DNA of 63,484 nucleotides from CAMTWZ01 sp041749075. GTDB taxonomy: Bacteria; Bacteroidota; Rhodothermia; Balneolales; HLUCCA01. A program made the translations under genes and the position numbers. Below are positions 18,013-27,259 of this stretch, in pieces. Numbering within the stretch: position 1 is the stretch's first letter; each line of letters opens with the position of its first letter. The stretch spans positions 1 through 63,484 of the forward strand of contig JBGTBY010000009.1 in assembly GCA_041749075.1 (NCBI GenBank), in the 5' to 3' direction. Under the pieces are notes generated by a model. The model worked only from the letters and a program-made list of their open reading frames with translations, was not told the DNA's origin and made no database searches.

Positions 18013-20028
18013 TCAGAACAAAAGGATTCCTGCGACCAGCAACACGCCGATCACGAAGTACACCGCATAGGTCGACACCACACCGGTCTGCACATAGCGG
18101 ACCAGGCTGCCTGAGAAATTCACGACACCTGCGGTCAGATTCACGATGCCGTCAATCACTTTCAGATCGAACACTGCCAGAACTTTATCAGACAGTTTGA
18201 CAATCGGATTGGCGATGTAACCTTCATAGATCTCATCCAGCTTGTATTTGTCGGCCCACAATTGGTAGGCTCCACCGAAGCGGTTTTGAAGGGCGGCATC
18301 CGACGCGGCGACATCATCCCGACCATATTTCAGGTAAGCCAGATAGACTGCCGTTGAAGCGATAATGATGGAACCAATCAGAATTCCCCATTTGATGGAT
18401 TTCGCCAACGTCAACTCAGCCTCGCTTACATACATGATGAGCCAGCCATGGAGCCAATTGGAGTGCGCATCCGCGCCAGCGAAGGTCTGAACCACGAAAT
18501 CAGGAAAGCCCATGAATCCGCCTACAACAGATAGACCGGCCAGAATCCACAATGGAAGGGTCATGTTCCATGGACTTTCATGCAAGTATTTCTCCGATCC
18601 GGCCGCTTCGGGATGCAGTTTCGGAAATTTGAAGCTGCCATGAAAGGTTCCGAAGGTGAGGCGGAACATATAGTAGGCCGTCATGAACGCGGTGAGCATC
18701 GCGATGCCGAACAGCACGAAATAAATCTCGGAGTAATTCGCACCGGCGTTAAAGACCATCGCCACAATTTCATCTTTGGAGAAGAACCCAGCCAGTGGCG
18801 GAATCCCTGCGATCGCGATCGTTGCGATCAAGAAAGTCATATAGGTGGATGGGAGGTACTTTTTGAGTCCACCCATGTTGCGCATGTCTTGCGGATCGAA
18901 ATGGACATGTTTGCCATGATGATGCAGCTCATGCTCCACATGGTGCATGGCATGGATCACCGAGCCGGAACCAAGGAACAAACACGCTTTGAAGAAGGCA
19001 TGTGTGATCACATGGAACATCGCGGCGATGTATGCGCCCGATCCGAGCGCCAAGAACATGAATCCGAGCTGAGAAACAGTTGAATACGCCAGCACTCGTT
19101 TGATATCGTTCTGCGTAAGCGCGATGGTCGCAGCAACAAACGCCGTGAGTGCGCCGACAACGGCCACAATCAACATCACATCAGGCGTCAATGCATACAA
19201 TCCCGACATTCTGCTGATAAGATAGATGCCGGATGTGACCATGGTCGCAGCGTGGATCAATGCGGACACCGGAGTCGGACCCGCCATGGCATCTGGCAAC
19301 CAGACAAACAATGGAATCTGCGCGCTTTTGCCCGTCGCGCCGATAAACATCAGCAAGCCGATCCAGAACGCCGCTTCGGTAGGAATGGTGCTGATGCCGG
19401 CGAAAATGGCATCGAATTGGATGCTGCCGATATGCTGGAAAATCATGAACATCGCGATCAGGAATGCGAAATCACCGATTCGGTTGTACACAAAGGCTTT
19501 TTTCGCGGCAGAGGCTTTCCCCATGTCCTGATACCAGAACCCGATGAGCAGGTACGAACACACGCCCACGCCTTCCCATCCGAGGAACAAGAGTAGCAGG
19601 TTATCGCCCATCACGAGGTTGAGCATCGCGAAAATGAACAGGTTCAAATAGGCGAAGAACTTCCAATAACCTACGTCCTCTTTCATGTAGCCCATCGAAT
19701 AGAGATGGATTAACGATCCGATCCCCGTCACGAAGAGCATCATCAAAATGGACAACTGATCGGCGCGCCAGGCAATATCCGACACAAAACTACCCGCCGT
19801 GATCCAAGTAAATAAGTGGTAGCGGATGGGGTCGCTATCGGCCGACATCCCCAAAAAGATGGTGACGGCCATCAGGAAAGGAACAAATACCGCGGCCGTG
19901 GCCAAATAACCGATCAGCGGCTTGAGGGAGCGATACCGTTCCGAGAAGAGTCCGCCGAGTCCGTTGATCAGAAATCCGATCAGTGGAAGGGCGATGATAA
20001 TGGGTAATAGGGAAGCGTGTTCTTGCAT
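18013..20028 (-). CDS. nuoL: NADH-quinone oxidoreductase subunit L
   Basis: NuoL is the most distal antiporter-like subunit and carries the long lateral helix of complex I. The 671-residue protein has the core signature GWEGVGVCSYLLIGFWY, AQIPLFVWLPDAMAGPTPVSALIHAATMV, KRVLAYSTVSQLGFMF and a C-terminal extension with further membrane helices. A His-rich loop (HAMHHVEHELHHHGKHVHFD, about residues 364-383) precedes the MGGLKKYLP segment, as is usual. It starts 5 bases after nuoK. Confidence 0.97.
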   Translation of the reverse strand: MQEHASLLPIIIALPLIGFLINGLGGLFSERYRSLKPLIGYLATAAVFVPFLMAVTIFLGMSADSDPIRYHLFTWITAGSFVSDIAWRADQLSILMMLFVTGIGSLIHLYSMGYMKEDVGYWKFFAYLNLFIFAMLNLVMGDNLLLLFLGWEGVGVCSYLLIGFWYQDMGKASAAKKAFVYNRIGDFAFLIAMFMIFQHIGSIQFDAIFAGISTIPTEAAFWIGLLMFIGATGKSAQIPLFVWLPDAMAGPTPVSALIHAATMVTSGIYLISRMSGLYALTPDVMLIVAVVGALTAFVAATIALTQNDIKRVLAYSTVSQLGFMFLALGSGAYIAAMFHVITHAFFKACLFLGSGSVIHAMHHVEHELHHHGKHVHFDPQDMRNMGGLKKYLPSTYMTFLIATIAIAGIPPLAGFFSKDEIVAMVFNAGANYSEIYFVLFGIAMLTAFMTAYYMFRLTFGTFHGSFKFPKLHPEAAGSEKYLHESPWNMTLPLWILAGLSVVGGFMGFPDFVVQTFAGADAHSNWLHGWLIMYVSEAELTLAKSIKWGILIGSIIIASTAVYLAYLKYGRDDVAASDAALQNRFGGAYQLWADKYKLDEIYEGYIANPIVKLSDKVLAVFDLKVIDGIVNLTAGVVNFSGSLVRYVQTGVVSTYAVYFVIGVLLVAGILLF

Positions 20029-20033
20029 CTTAC

Positions 20034-20336
20034 TTACCAGCGCAACAGGTTGATTTTGGTGATGTCCACGGTCAGATTGTTCCGATAGATGGCGATGATG
20101 ATGGCCAGCCCTACTGCCGCTTCAGCCGCTGCGACGCACAAGGCGAAAAACACAAGCATTTGGCCGTTGATGTCGCCGAAATGGGCGCTGAAAGCAACGA
20201 GTGTGAGGTTCACCGCATTGAGCATGAGCTCGACAGACATGAACATGATGATGGCGTTTTTACGCACCAGAACTCCGATCACACCGATCGTGAACAGGAC
20301 CGCGCTAAGGCCGAGGAACCAGGATAAGGATATCAT
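20034..20336 (-). CDS. nuoK: NADH-quinone oxidoreductase subunit K
   Basis: NuoK is a small three-helix complex I subunit with membrane Glu residues needed for coupling. The 100-residue protein shows MFMSVELMLNAVNLTLVAFS (Glu in helix 2) and FALCVAAAEAAVGLAIIIAIYR (Glu in helix 3). Its start overlaps the nuoJ stop by four bases. Confidence 0.96.
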   Translation of the reverse strand: MISLSWFLGLSAVLFTIGVIGVLVRKNAIIMFMSVELMLNAVNLTLVAFSAHFGDINGQMLVFFALCVAAAEAAVGLAIIIAIYRNNLTVDITKINLLRW

Positions 20337-20848
20337 GACGGGCGGGAATTGGACTTATGCTGGGCGATGAGCAACGCGCCGATCACGGCGGCGGTAAGCA
20401 GTACAGCCGTCAGCTGGAAGGGTAATAGGTATTTCGAGTAAAGGACATCACCGATGGCATAGACGGTGCCGACGTCTTCCATGCCGGCATCAATCAATGG
20501 AAGGGTGTCGGTGAAGGAGCCGACCACATACAGAAGTTGTGCCAAAACGGCTGTTCCGAGTATGAATCCGAAGACCAGTTTGAAAGAGATGGTCTTGAAC
20601 ACAGATTCATCCTTGTCCACATTCAGAAGCATGATCACGAACAAAAACAGCACCATGATCGCGCCCGCATACACCAGGATTTGGATGATGGCCAGGTACT
20701 GCGCTTTAAGCAACAGATACAAGCCGGCCAAGGTCACCATGTTCAAGACAAGGAACAGCGCACTGGTGACGGTATTCTTACTGAGTATGGTCGCGATAGC
20801 CGTGGCGATAGCAAATGTCGCAAAGAGAACGAACAGATAGGTGAGCAT
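20333..20848 (-). CDS. nuoJ: NADH-quinone oxidoreductase subunit J
   Basis: NuoJ is a five-helix membrane subunit of complex I. The 171-residue protein has the family pattern TVTSALFLVLNMVTLAGLYLLLKAQYLAIIQILVYAGAIMVLFLF and a C-terminal LLPFQLTAVLLTAAVIGALLIA. It leads the nuoJKLMN block seen here. nuoA-I are not adjacent, so the complex I genes are split or lie elsewhere; uppP occupies the upstream position. Confidence 0.95.
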   Translation of the reverse strand: MLTYLFVLFATFAIATAIATILSKNTVTSALFLVLNMVTLAGLYLLLKAQYLAIIQILVYAGAIMVLFLFVIMLLNVDKDESVFKTISFKLVFGFILGTAVLAQLLYVVGSFTDTLPLIDAGMEDVGTVYAIGDVLYSKYLLPFQLTAVLLTAAVIGALLIAQHKSNSRPS

Positions 20849-20906
20849 GTGAACCTATGGTTTAAAGAAGGTCAAAGGTACCGAAAAAAGCATTGGTCTT
20901 CAATCA

Positions 20907-21728
20907 TCAGTTCACGCTGAACCATACCAATGAGAAGGCTCCTACCGCCCAACAATACCATGAAAACGGATGTAAGCCGTTCTTTTTAAAGACATGGATG
21001 AGGTACTTCAACGCAAAGTAGCCGGACACGAACGACGCAAAAAAACCGACCAGCAAATAACTCGCCATGGCATCGGACAATCCCGTCTCCATCACGTCTT
21101 TCAGATCAAGGATTGTAACTCCCGCAATCACAGGCAGCACCATCAGAAAGGAGAAATCCGCCATATCGTCGCGCTTCACACCGAGCCAGGTACCTGCTGA
21201 AATCGTGGTGCCTGAGCGACTGATACCCGGAAGGATGGCGATGGCTTGCGAAATTCCGATCAGGAATGCCTTCATCGGCGTCACCTTCCCCTCTCCTTCT
21301 TTGATGAATTTCGTGCTGTACAGGATGAAGCCCGTCACGATCAGCATCGCCGAAACAAACACCGGATTTTGAAACTGCGCTTCGATGAAATCTTTCATGG
21401 TGAGTCCGACAAGACCTGCCGGAATCATGCTCAACAAAATGTAGAAGCAGATTCTTGCCTCATAGTTTTTGCTCCACTCAGTCGACCACGTGGACGGATG
21501 GATGAGGAAGCGCCACAAACCGGTCAGCAATTCGACCAAGCGTTTGCGGAAATACAATATGATGCTGAACAGGGAACCGAAGTGAACCACCACTTCGAAG
21601 GTGATCCCCCCATCCGGCGCCCAACCCGTGTATGCCTGTGCCAAAACCAAATGTCCGGAGCTGCTGATCGGCAGAAATTCGGTGATTCCTTGCAGGATGC
21701 CGAGGAGGAAGGCTTCAAATAATTCCAT
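20907..21728 (-). CDS. uppP: undecaprenyl-diphosphatase
   Basis: UppP (BacA) dephosphorylates undecaprenyl diphosphate at the membrane to recycle the lipid carrier for peptidoglycan and surface glycans. The 273-residue membrane protein shows the two catalytic motifs: GILQGITEFLPISSSGHLVL at about 9-28, and LPGISRSGTTISAGTWLG near residue 165. Length is normal. It is on the same strand as nuoJ with a 58-base gap, so it may share a transcript. The divergent moxR start is 61 bases upstream. Confidence 0.97.
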   Translation of the reverse strand: MELFEAFLLGILQGITEFLPISSSGHLVLAQAYTGWAPDGGITFEVVVHFGSLFSIILYFRKRLVELLTGLWRFLIHPSTWSTEWSKNYEARICFYILLSMIPAGLVGLTMKDFIEAQFQNPVFVSAMLIVTGFILYSTKFIKEGEGKVTPMKAFLIGISQAIAILPGISRSGTTISAGTWLGVKRDDMADFSFLMVLPVIAGVTILDLKDVMETGLSDAMASYLLVGFFASFVSGYFALKYLIHVFKKNGLHPFSWYCWAVGAFSLVWFSVN

Positions 21729-21789
21729 CAGAAACGATATATTTAGGCGATTTTACAAGCCCAAAAGATAGGCAAAAACACGCTAGAAC

Positions 21790-22791
21790 ATGCAGTATTA
21801 CACCGTCGACATGCAAGCGCTCCGTGAGCGCATCGAAACCACCAGCGCCTTTGTAGACAAGGTGAGAACCGAGCTAAGTTCCGTCATCGTCGGACAAGAA
21901 TATATGATCGATCGGTTGTTGATCGGGCTCCTTACCGAAGGTCATGTGTTATTGGAAGGCGTTCCGGGATTGGCCAAAACCTTGACCGTTTCGTCCTTGG
22001 CGCAAGTGATCCAAACCAAGTTTCAACGGATCCAGTTCACGCCCGATCTTCTTCCAGCCGACCTGATCGGTACGCTCATCTTCAATCAGAAGGAAGGAGA
22101 TTTCACCGTCAAGAAAGGTCCGATTTTCGCTAACATCGTTCTGGCGGATGAGATCAACCGTTCCCCCGCGAAAGTGCAAAGCGCCTTGCTCGAAGCGATG
22201 CAAGAACGTCAAGTGACCATTGGTGAAAAAACCTTCAAATTGGACAACCCATTTTTGGTTTTGGCCACACAGAACCCGGTGGAACAGGAAGGAACCTACC
22301 CGCTGCCGGAAGCCCAAGTCGACCGCTTCATGCTCAAGATAAAAATCGGGTATCCGACTGAGGCGCAAGAACTTGAAATCATGCGTCGGATGGCGAAGAC
22401 ATCACGCCCGGAACCACTGAAACCTGTAATAAAACCGGCGGATATCCTGAAAGCCCGTGAAGTGGTTCAGGATATTTACATGGACGAAAAAGTGGAACGG
22501 TATATCATCGATCTGATTTTTGCCACACGCAAACCGGAAGCCTACAAACTCAAAGATGTGGATGGTTTGATCCAATATGGCGCATCCCCTCGCGCGTCGA
22601 TCAACCTGAATCTGGCTTCACGTGGACATGCGTTCTTGGAGCATCGCGCTTATGTAACTCCTGAAGATGTTCGTGCGATGGCGATGGATGTGTTACGACA
22701 CCGCATCATTCTCACCTATGAAGCGGAAGCGGAAAATATCTCATCAGAAGATGTGATCGACCGCATATTATCTACTGTACAAGTTCCTTGA
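21790..22791 (+). CDS. MoxR family AAA+ ATPase
   Basis: MoxR ATPases are chaperone-like AAA+ proteins that usually activate partner proteins with a von Willebrand A domain. The 333-residue protein has Walker A GVPGLAKT near residue 57-64, Walker B NIVLADEINRSPAKVQ, ALLEAMQERQVTIG and the sensor motif VLATQNPVEQEGTYPLPEAQ. The usual partners (DUF58, VWA/Bat proteins) are not adjacent. A BatA/B-like VWA protein is encoded 36 kb away at 58635, so the set is dispersed. Confidence 0.93.
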   Translation: MQYYTVDMQALRERIETTSAFVDKVRTELSSVIVGQEYMIDRLLIGLLTEGHVLLEGVPGLAKTLTVSSLAQVIQTKFQRIQFTPDLLPADLIGTLIFNQKEGDFTVKKGPIFANIVLADEINRSPAKVQSALLEAMQERQVTIGEKTFKLDNPFLVLATQNPVEQEGTYPLPEAQVDRFMLKIKIGYPTEAQELEIMRRMAKTSRPEPLKPVIKPADILKAREVVQDIYMDEKVERYIIDLIFATRKPEAYKLKDVDGLIQYGASPRASINLNLASRGHAFLEHRAYVTPEDVRAMAMDVLRHRIILTYEAEAENISSEDVIDRILSTVQVP

Positions 22792-22801
22792 TTTATGTTA
22801 T

Positions 22802-22841
22802 GATTTCGTCTTACATTAACAAAAGTCGTGTAGACGAAATC
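22802..22841 (+). other. inverted repeat between moxR and a small gene
   Basis: A perfect 10-base inverted repeat, GATTTCGTCT (22802-22811) and AGACGAAATC (22832-22841), flanks a 20-base loop. It lies 10 bases after the moxR stop and 31 bases before the ATG of the small gene at 22873. There is no T-run, so it is not a standard terminator. It could be an operator for a dimeric repressor or an mRNA structure controlling the small gene. Confidence 0.5.
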
Positions 22842-22872
22842 TTATCACATTCAAATTATTAGCGAGATTCTT

Positions 22873-23124
22873 ATGAAAGTACGTTTTGTAAAACGTGGCG
22901 ACATCAAAGTCACGAAAAAAAGCTCCTCCAAATTCAAACCACTATTGGACGCACTCACCCAGCTCTCACCTGGTGGCGATGCCATCGAAGTGACCTACAC
23001 GGGCGACAAAGAGCTCAATTCCATGCGCAACGTGGTGTACACGTGGAACCGTGAAATGGGTTATAAAATCCGTAGCGGCAAAGACACCATGAACAGCAAG
23101 ATTTTCTTCTACCGCGACAAGTAA
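22873..23124 (+). CDS. small basic protein of unknown function
   Basis: The 83-residue protein is Lys/Ser-rich at its N-terminus (KVRFVKRGDIKVTKKSSSKFKPLLDAL). A compact beta-rich second half follows (AIEVTYTGDKELNSMRNVVYTWN, then a late MNSKIFFYRDK). I do not recognise a family. The basic character and short beta strands would fit a nucleic-acid-binding protein, but that is only a guess. It follows a 10-base inverted repeat and ends 3 bases from the convergent nadA stop. Confidence 0.75.
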   Translation: MKVRFVKRGDIKVTKKSSSKFKPLLDALTQLSPGGDAIEVTYTGDKELNSMRNVVYTWNREMGYKIRSGKDTMNSKIFFYRDK

Positions 23125-23127
23125 ATT

Positions 23128-24156
23128 TTACAGGCTCATCTCCAGCATCCGGTCCAACGAACGTTTGGCCCGGATGCGGATGTCCTCTTCGATCTCGATC
23201 TGATACCGGTCGGTCCGCAAACACTCCAAGGTATCTTCCAGCGTGATTTCATTCATATGCGGGCATCTCACGCTGCACAATCCCAGAAATTCCTTCTCGG
23301 GGTTATCCGCTGAAATATTATCGCTCATGCTGCATTCGGTGAGAAGCAAGAATCGCTTCGCGTCGGATTTGGCCACGAAATCCACCATCGCCGTGGTCGA
23401 TCCGCTGTAATCCGAGATATCCACCACTTCTGGCGGACATTCTGGATGGGAGATCACCACCGTATCCGGAAACTGCCTACGCGCATTCAGCACGTCTTCT
23501 ACCGTGAATTGCTCATGCACTTCGCAACGGCCGTTCCAGACGATCATGGCCTCATGAAACTCATTGTGGGCCGCCTCACTCGGATAAATCACCCTCTTTC
23601 CGGTTTCCTTTGCCACGTTCTTGGCCAGAAATTCATCCGGTAGACAAATCACGACATCGCTGTCCAGTTTGTTCACAATATCCACCGCATTGGCCGATGT
23701 GCAACACACATCCGTTTCCGCCTTCACATCCGCATAGGTGTTGATGTAGGTGACCACCGGAACACCCGGATATTTCGCCTTCAAGCGACGAACGTCTTCT
23801 GCGGTGATGCTGGCCGCCAACGAGCATCCGGCGACCTTCGCAGGCAGAAGAACCATTCGAGTCGGATTCAGGATCTTCGCCGTTTCCGCCATGAAACGCA
23901 CGCCGCAAAAAATGATGCGGTCGGCCGTGGTTCGCGCCGCGATGCGGCTCAGCCCGAGACTGTCGCCAACATAATCGGGAATGGAGTGGTACAGAGCCGG
24001 CTCCATATAATTATGCCCGAGGATGATCGCATTCTTCTCTTTTTTGAGGCGATTGATCTCGTAGGCGATGTCGGCCTTCACGCGCAGTTCCGCTTCCGGA
24101 ACCACTTTGGAAAGCTTGGAGAATAGCTTGTCGAACGTCTGTTGTTTTGTGAGCAT
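23128..24156 (-). CDS. nadA: quinolinate synthase
   Basis: NadA condenses iminoaspartate with dihydroxyacetone phosphate to give quinolinate, the first ring compound of NAD biosynthesis. The 342-residue protein carries AIILGHNYMEPALYHS, FCGVRFMAETAKIL, DVCCTSANA, VVISHPECPPEV, LLTECSMSDN and LCSVRCPHMNEITLEDTL, which include the cysteines that bind the [4Fe-4S] cluster. Length is as in the short bacterial class. It begins 16 bases after the terminator of the cmk-rpsA gene, so it is transcribed separately. No nadB or nadC lies nearby. Confidence 0.97.
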   Translation of the reverse strand: MLTKQQTFDKLFSKLSKVVPEAELRVKADIAYEINRLKKEKNAIILGHNYMEPALYHSIPDYVGDSLGLSRIAARTTADRIIFCGVRFMAETAKILNPTRMVLLPAKVAGCSLAASITAEDVRRLKAKYPGVPVVTYINTYADVKAETDVCCTSANAVDIVNKLDSDVVICLPDEFLAKNVAKETGKRVIYPSEAAHNEFHEAMIVWNGRCEVHEQFTVEDVLNARRQFPDTVVISHPECPPEVVDISDYSGSTTAMVDFVAKSDAKRFLLLTECSMSDNISADNPEKEFLGLCSVRCPHMNEITLEDTLECLRTDRYQIEIEEDIRIRAKRSLDRMLEMSL

Positions 24157-24163
24157 GGTCTAT

Positions 24164-24199
24164 AAAAAACAAAAGGAGGAATGTGACCATTCCTCCTTT
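24164..24199 (-). terminator. Rho-independent terminator after cmk-rpsA
   Basis: A perfect 12-base stem (minus-strand arm AAAGGAGGAATG) closes a 4-base loop and is followed by a T-rich run (TTGTTTTTTA). It lies 27 bases after the rpsA stop and just before the nadA start. Confidence 0.9.
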
Positions 24200-24225
24200 G
24201 TAAACTACGTGTTTTCAGCGAACGA

Positions 24226-26892
24226 TCAGCCTTTGGCGTTTTTTTCCTGTTCGAGAAGTTTCTCTTTCAGATTCGCCAAGCCCGACATCTCACCAAGGGT
24301 CGGAGCGCCTTCGGCCGGCTCACCTTTCTTGGTTTTTGCTTTCTTCACTTTACGGTCGTCGCCTTCCATAAACGCTTTTTCGCTCACCAGAATGCTCTTG
24401 TTGGTTTCATCGAATTCGATGACCGTCACATTCACAACCTGTCCGTCTTTGTAGTGCTGCAGAACCGCATCACCATAAAGGGCTTCTTTGGCTGGAAGGA
24501 ACGCTTCGGCTCCAAGTGGCAATTTGATGAACACACCTTTTTCGGTCGCCTTGGCCACAACACCGTTTTCCAGTTTGGTACCTGGGGCATACTCAACCGA
24601 GTAGGTTTCCCATGGATTGGACAAGGTTTGCTTGTGACCGAGCGAAATACGACGGTTCTCATAGTCGATAGACAAGATGACCACTTCCAACTCATCGCCT
24701 TTGTTGACGACTTCGTTAGGATGCGCCACTTTGTCGGTCCAGCTCAAGTCGGAGATGTGAACCAATCCGTCGATGCCCGGCTCCAATTCGATGAACACGC
24801 CGAAGTTGGTGAGATTACGCACCACGCCTTTGTGTTTCGAACCGGATGGGTAACGGTCGGCGATGTCTTTCCATGGATCGTTTTCGAGCTGCTTCACACC
24901 CAAGGAGACTTTCTTGTCGCTCTTGTTGATGTTCAACACCACGCACTCGATCACCTGGCCTTTCTCAACCAATTGGCTCGGATGTTTGATATGCTGGGTC
25001 CAGGACATTTCGCTGATGTGGATGAGGCCTTCAACGCCTTTTTCCAATTCAATGAAGGCGCCGTAGTCTGCGATCGAGACCACTTTACCTTGCACACGCG
25101 ATCCTTCCGGATATTTCTTGTCGATTTCATCCCATGGATGCGGCTCAAGCTGCTTCAAGCCGAGCGAAATACGCTTGCGGTCTTGATCGAACTCGAGAAC
25201 CACGACGTTGAGTCGCTGATCCAGACGGATGATTTCGGATGGATGCTCCACGCGGCCCCATGAGAGGTCGGTGATGTGAAGCAACCCGTCGACGCCGCCC
25301 AAATCGATGAACACACCGAAATCGGTGATGTTCTTGACGGTGCCTTCCAATACTTGTCCCGATTCCATCGTGCCGAGGATTTCCTCACGCTGCGATTCCA
25401 AATCGGTTTCGATCAGCGCACGGTGGGATACCACCACGTTTTCGCTGGTCGTGTTCAATTTCACGATGCGGAATTCCATCGTTTTTCCGACGTAGGCGTC
25501 GAAATCGCGAACGGGACGCACATCGATCTGCGAGCCTGGCAAGAATGCGTCGATTCCAAACACATCCACCACCATACCGCCTTTGATGCGGCGTTTGATG
25601 AAGCCTTCGACAACCGTACCCAAATCGTGGGCCGATTCGATGTTCTGCCATACACGCAAGGTGTCGGCTTTGCGACGGCTCAATACTAACTGACCATCAC
25701 GGTCTTCAACCCGATCCAGAAACACTTCGACTTCGTCGCCAGGTTTCACATTCTCAGGGTTGCGGAATTCGTTCAGCGGTACGATACCCTCTGATTTGAA
25801 TCCGATATCGACAATCACGTATTTCTCGTCTTTGGAGACAACACGTCCTTTGATAATCTCTTTTTCCGAAATCGAGCTCAGGGTGCCTTCATACATTTTC
25901 ACAAGGTCCTGGTAGGTCGACTCGTCATAATCTTCCGACGACTCATTCAACTCAGCAAGTGTGAACACTTTGCCGGAAATGGTGCCATCAAAACTTGTGG
26001 TAGGTGCTACTACCGGCTTGGCTTTTTCGACTTCGGCTACTTTCGCAGCTTTGATTTCTTGAAACGCTTCTTCTTCAATGGCCGCTTCTTCTGCTGCGGT
26101 CACGGCGGGTACGTCTACGATTTCTTCTTCAGGTTGTACAGGTTGTACGGGATCAACGTTTGGGTCTTCAGACATGTGGTTTTTTGTTGCCACATCCGCT
26201 TTATTCAATAAATCCGGATGGGATAGGGTTATGGGTTGGTTTTTCTTGACAGATTCGATCAGAGCGAGAACCGCAGCCACCTGTCCGTCGAAAGTGAGGG
26301 ACGTGGTGTCGAGTTCGATGGCGTCGTCGGCTTTTCGAAGGGGATCCGCATCACGTGTGGAATCGAGACCGTCTCGGTGTTCCAGGTTTTTGCGGACATC
26401 TTCGGGCTCAGGAGCCTGTCCCATCGCTTCCAATTCGGCCAGACGCCGTGTGGCGCGGGCTTTCAGGTCGGCAGTGAGAAAGATCTTGAGATCGGCCTGC
26501 GGGAAGACAACTGTGCCAAGGTCCCGTCCCTCACCGATGAAATCACCAGTGGAAACGAAATCCCGCATCGCCGCATTCGCGACAGCACGGGCTTGAGGCA
26601 GAGCTGCGACCTCGCTCACGAGAGCGGCGGTTTCGGGCAGACGGAGTTGGTCGGTCACATCCGAACCATCCACCATCATGCGGAACACATCGCCATCGTA
26701 ACGGGCCATTAGCTTGATCGAGTTCAAGCGGTCAAAGAACACTGGGAGATCGCCTCCCGTCTGCCTGTAGATCACGGTCATCGCACGGTAGAACGCACCG
26801 GAGTCGAGATAGCGAAACGAGCTGCGCCTGGCAACCTCTTTCGCGGTGGAACTTTTGCCCGCTCCTGCGGGTCCGTCGATAACAACAATCAT
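24226..26892 (-). CDS. cmk-rpsA: cytidylate kinase fused to ribosomal protein S1
   Basis: This single 888-codon frame joins two proteins. Residues 1 to about 218 are CMP kinase, which phosphorylates CMP and dCMP: P-loop GPAGAGKSSTAKEVA near 7-21, SGAFYRAM, and EGRDLGTVVFP with later RD residues. After a linker comes ribosomal protein S1, which binds mRNA at the 30S subunit. Six S1 repeats are visible from about residue 340 to 870, with repeats 3-5 the most canonical (GVFIDLGGVDGLLHITDLSW and similar). There is no stop between the two parts. An in-frame ATG at 26175 (residue 240) could start a separate 649-residue S1. The linker 240-330 is acidic, Pro/Val/Glu-rich. cmk and rpsA are neighbours in many bacteria, and fused forms are known. 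A terminator follows. Confidence 0.93.
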   Translation of the reverse strand: MIVVIDGPAGAGKSSTAKEVARRSSFRYLDSGAFYRAMTVIYRQTGGDLPVFFDRLNSIKLMARYDGDVFRMMVDGSDVTDQLRLPETAALVSEVAALPQARAVANAAMRDFVSTGDFIGEGRDLGTVVFPQADLKIFLTADLKARATRRLAELEAMGQAPEPEDVRKNLEHRDGLDSTRDADPLRKADDAIELDTTSLTFDGQVAAVLALIESVKKNQPITLSHPDLLNKADVATKNHMSEDPNVDPVQPVQPEEEIVDVPAVTAAEEAAIEEEAFQEIKAAKVAEVEKAKPVVAPTTSFDGTISGKVFTLAELNESSEDYDESTYQDLVKMYEGTLSSISEKEIIKGRVVSKDEKYVIVDIGFKSEGIVPLNEFRNPENVKPGDEVEVFLDRVEDRDGQLVLSRRKADTLRVWQNIESAHDLGTVVEGFIKRRIKGGMVVDVFGIDAFLPGSQIDVRPVRDFDAYVGKTMEFRIVKLNTTSENVVVSHRALIETDLESQREEILGTMESGQVLEGTVKNITDFGVFIDLGGVDGLLHITDLSWGRVEHPSEIIRLDQRLNVVVLEFDQDRKRISLGLKQLEPHPWDEIDKKYPEGSRVQGKVVSIADYGAFIELEKGVEGLIHISEMSWTQHIKHPSQLVEKGQVIECVVLNINKSDKKVSLGVKQLENDPWKDIADRYPSGSKHKGVVRNLTNFGVFIELEPGIDGLVHISDLSWTDKVAHPNEVVNKGDELEVVILSIDYENRRISLGHKQTLSNPWETYSVEYAPGTKLENGVVAKATEKGVFIKLPLGAEAFLPAKEALYGDAVLQHYKDGQVVNVTVIEFDETNKSILVSEKAFMEGDDRKVKKAKTKKGEPAEGAPTLGEMSGLANLKEKLLEQEKNAKG

Positions 26893-26929
26893 GATTTCAG
26901 GACAGAGTTCAGCAAATTACAAACAATTC

Positions 26930-26960
26930 TTGTTTCTACCAATGATTGGTCATATTTTTG
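26930..26960 (+). promoter_or_regulatory. Bacteroidota-type promoter of rpsT-gpmI
   Basis: TTG (26930-26932), 20 bases, then TATTTTTG (26953-26960) fits the Bacteroidota -33 TTG / -7 TAnnTTTG promoter exactly, including spacing. It lies 34 bases before the rpsT ATG in the gap between divergent cmk-rpsA and rpsT. Confidence 0.65.
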
Positions 26961-26994
26961 GGTTCTCTACAAAACCGAATACCGACTTTCCCAC

Positions 26995-27249
26995 ATGCCA
27001 CAGCATATTTCCTCCGTAAAACGTGTCCGCCAAGACGCCAAGCGCCGCCTGCATAACCGCGGCCTTCGCACGAACATGCGGACCCTTGTGAAAAACGTTC
27101 TCAAATCGACCACCAAAGCCGATGGTGAAGCCGCTTTGGCCTTAGCTATTTCCTACTTGGATCGCATGGCTACCAAGCGCATCATTCACAAGAACAACGC
27201 CGGACACAAAAAATCCTTGCTCGTTCGCTTCGTTAGCAAACTCTCGTAA
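26995..27249 (+). CDS. rpsT: 30S ribosomal protein S20
   Basis: S20 is a primary 16S rRNA binding protein and helical bundle. The 84-residue protein is basic and shows the family pattern: SSVKRVRQDAKRRLHNRGLRTNMRT, an Ala-rich middle, and RIIHKNNAGHKKSLLVRFV. It lies 10 bases upstream of gpmI and probably shares its promoter. Confidence 0.95.
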   Translation: MPQHISSVKRVRQDAKRRLHNRGLRTNMRTLVKNVLKSTTKADGEAALALAISYLDRMATKRIIHKNNAGHKKSLLVRFVSKLS

Positions 27250-27259
27250 GTAAACGTCC

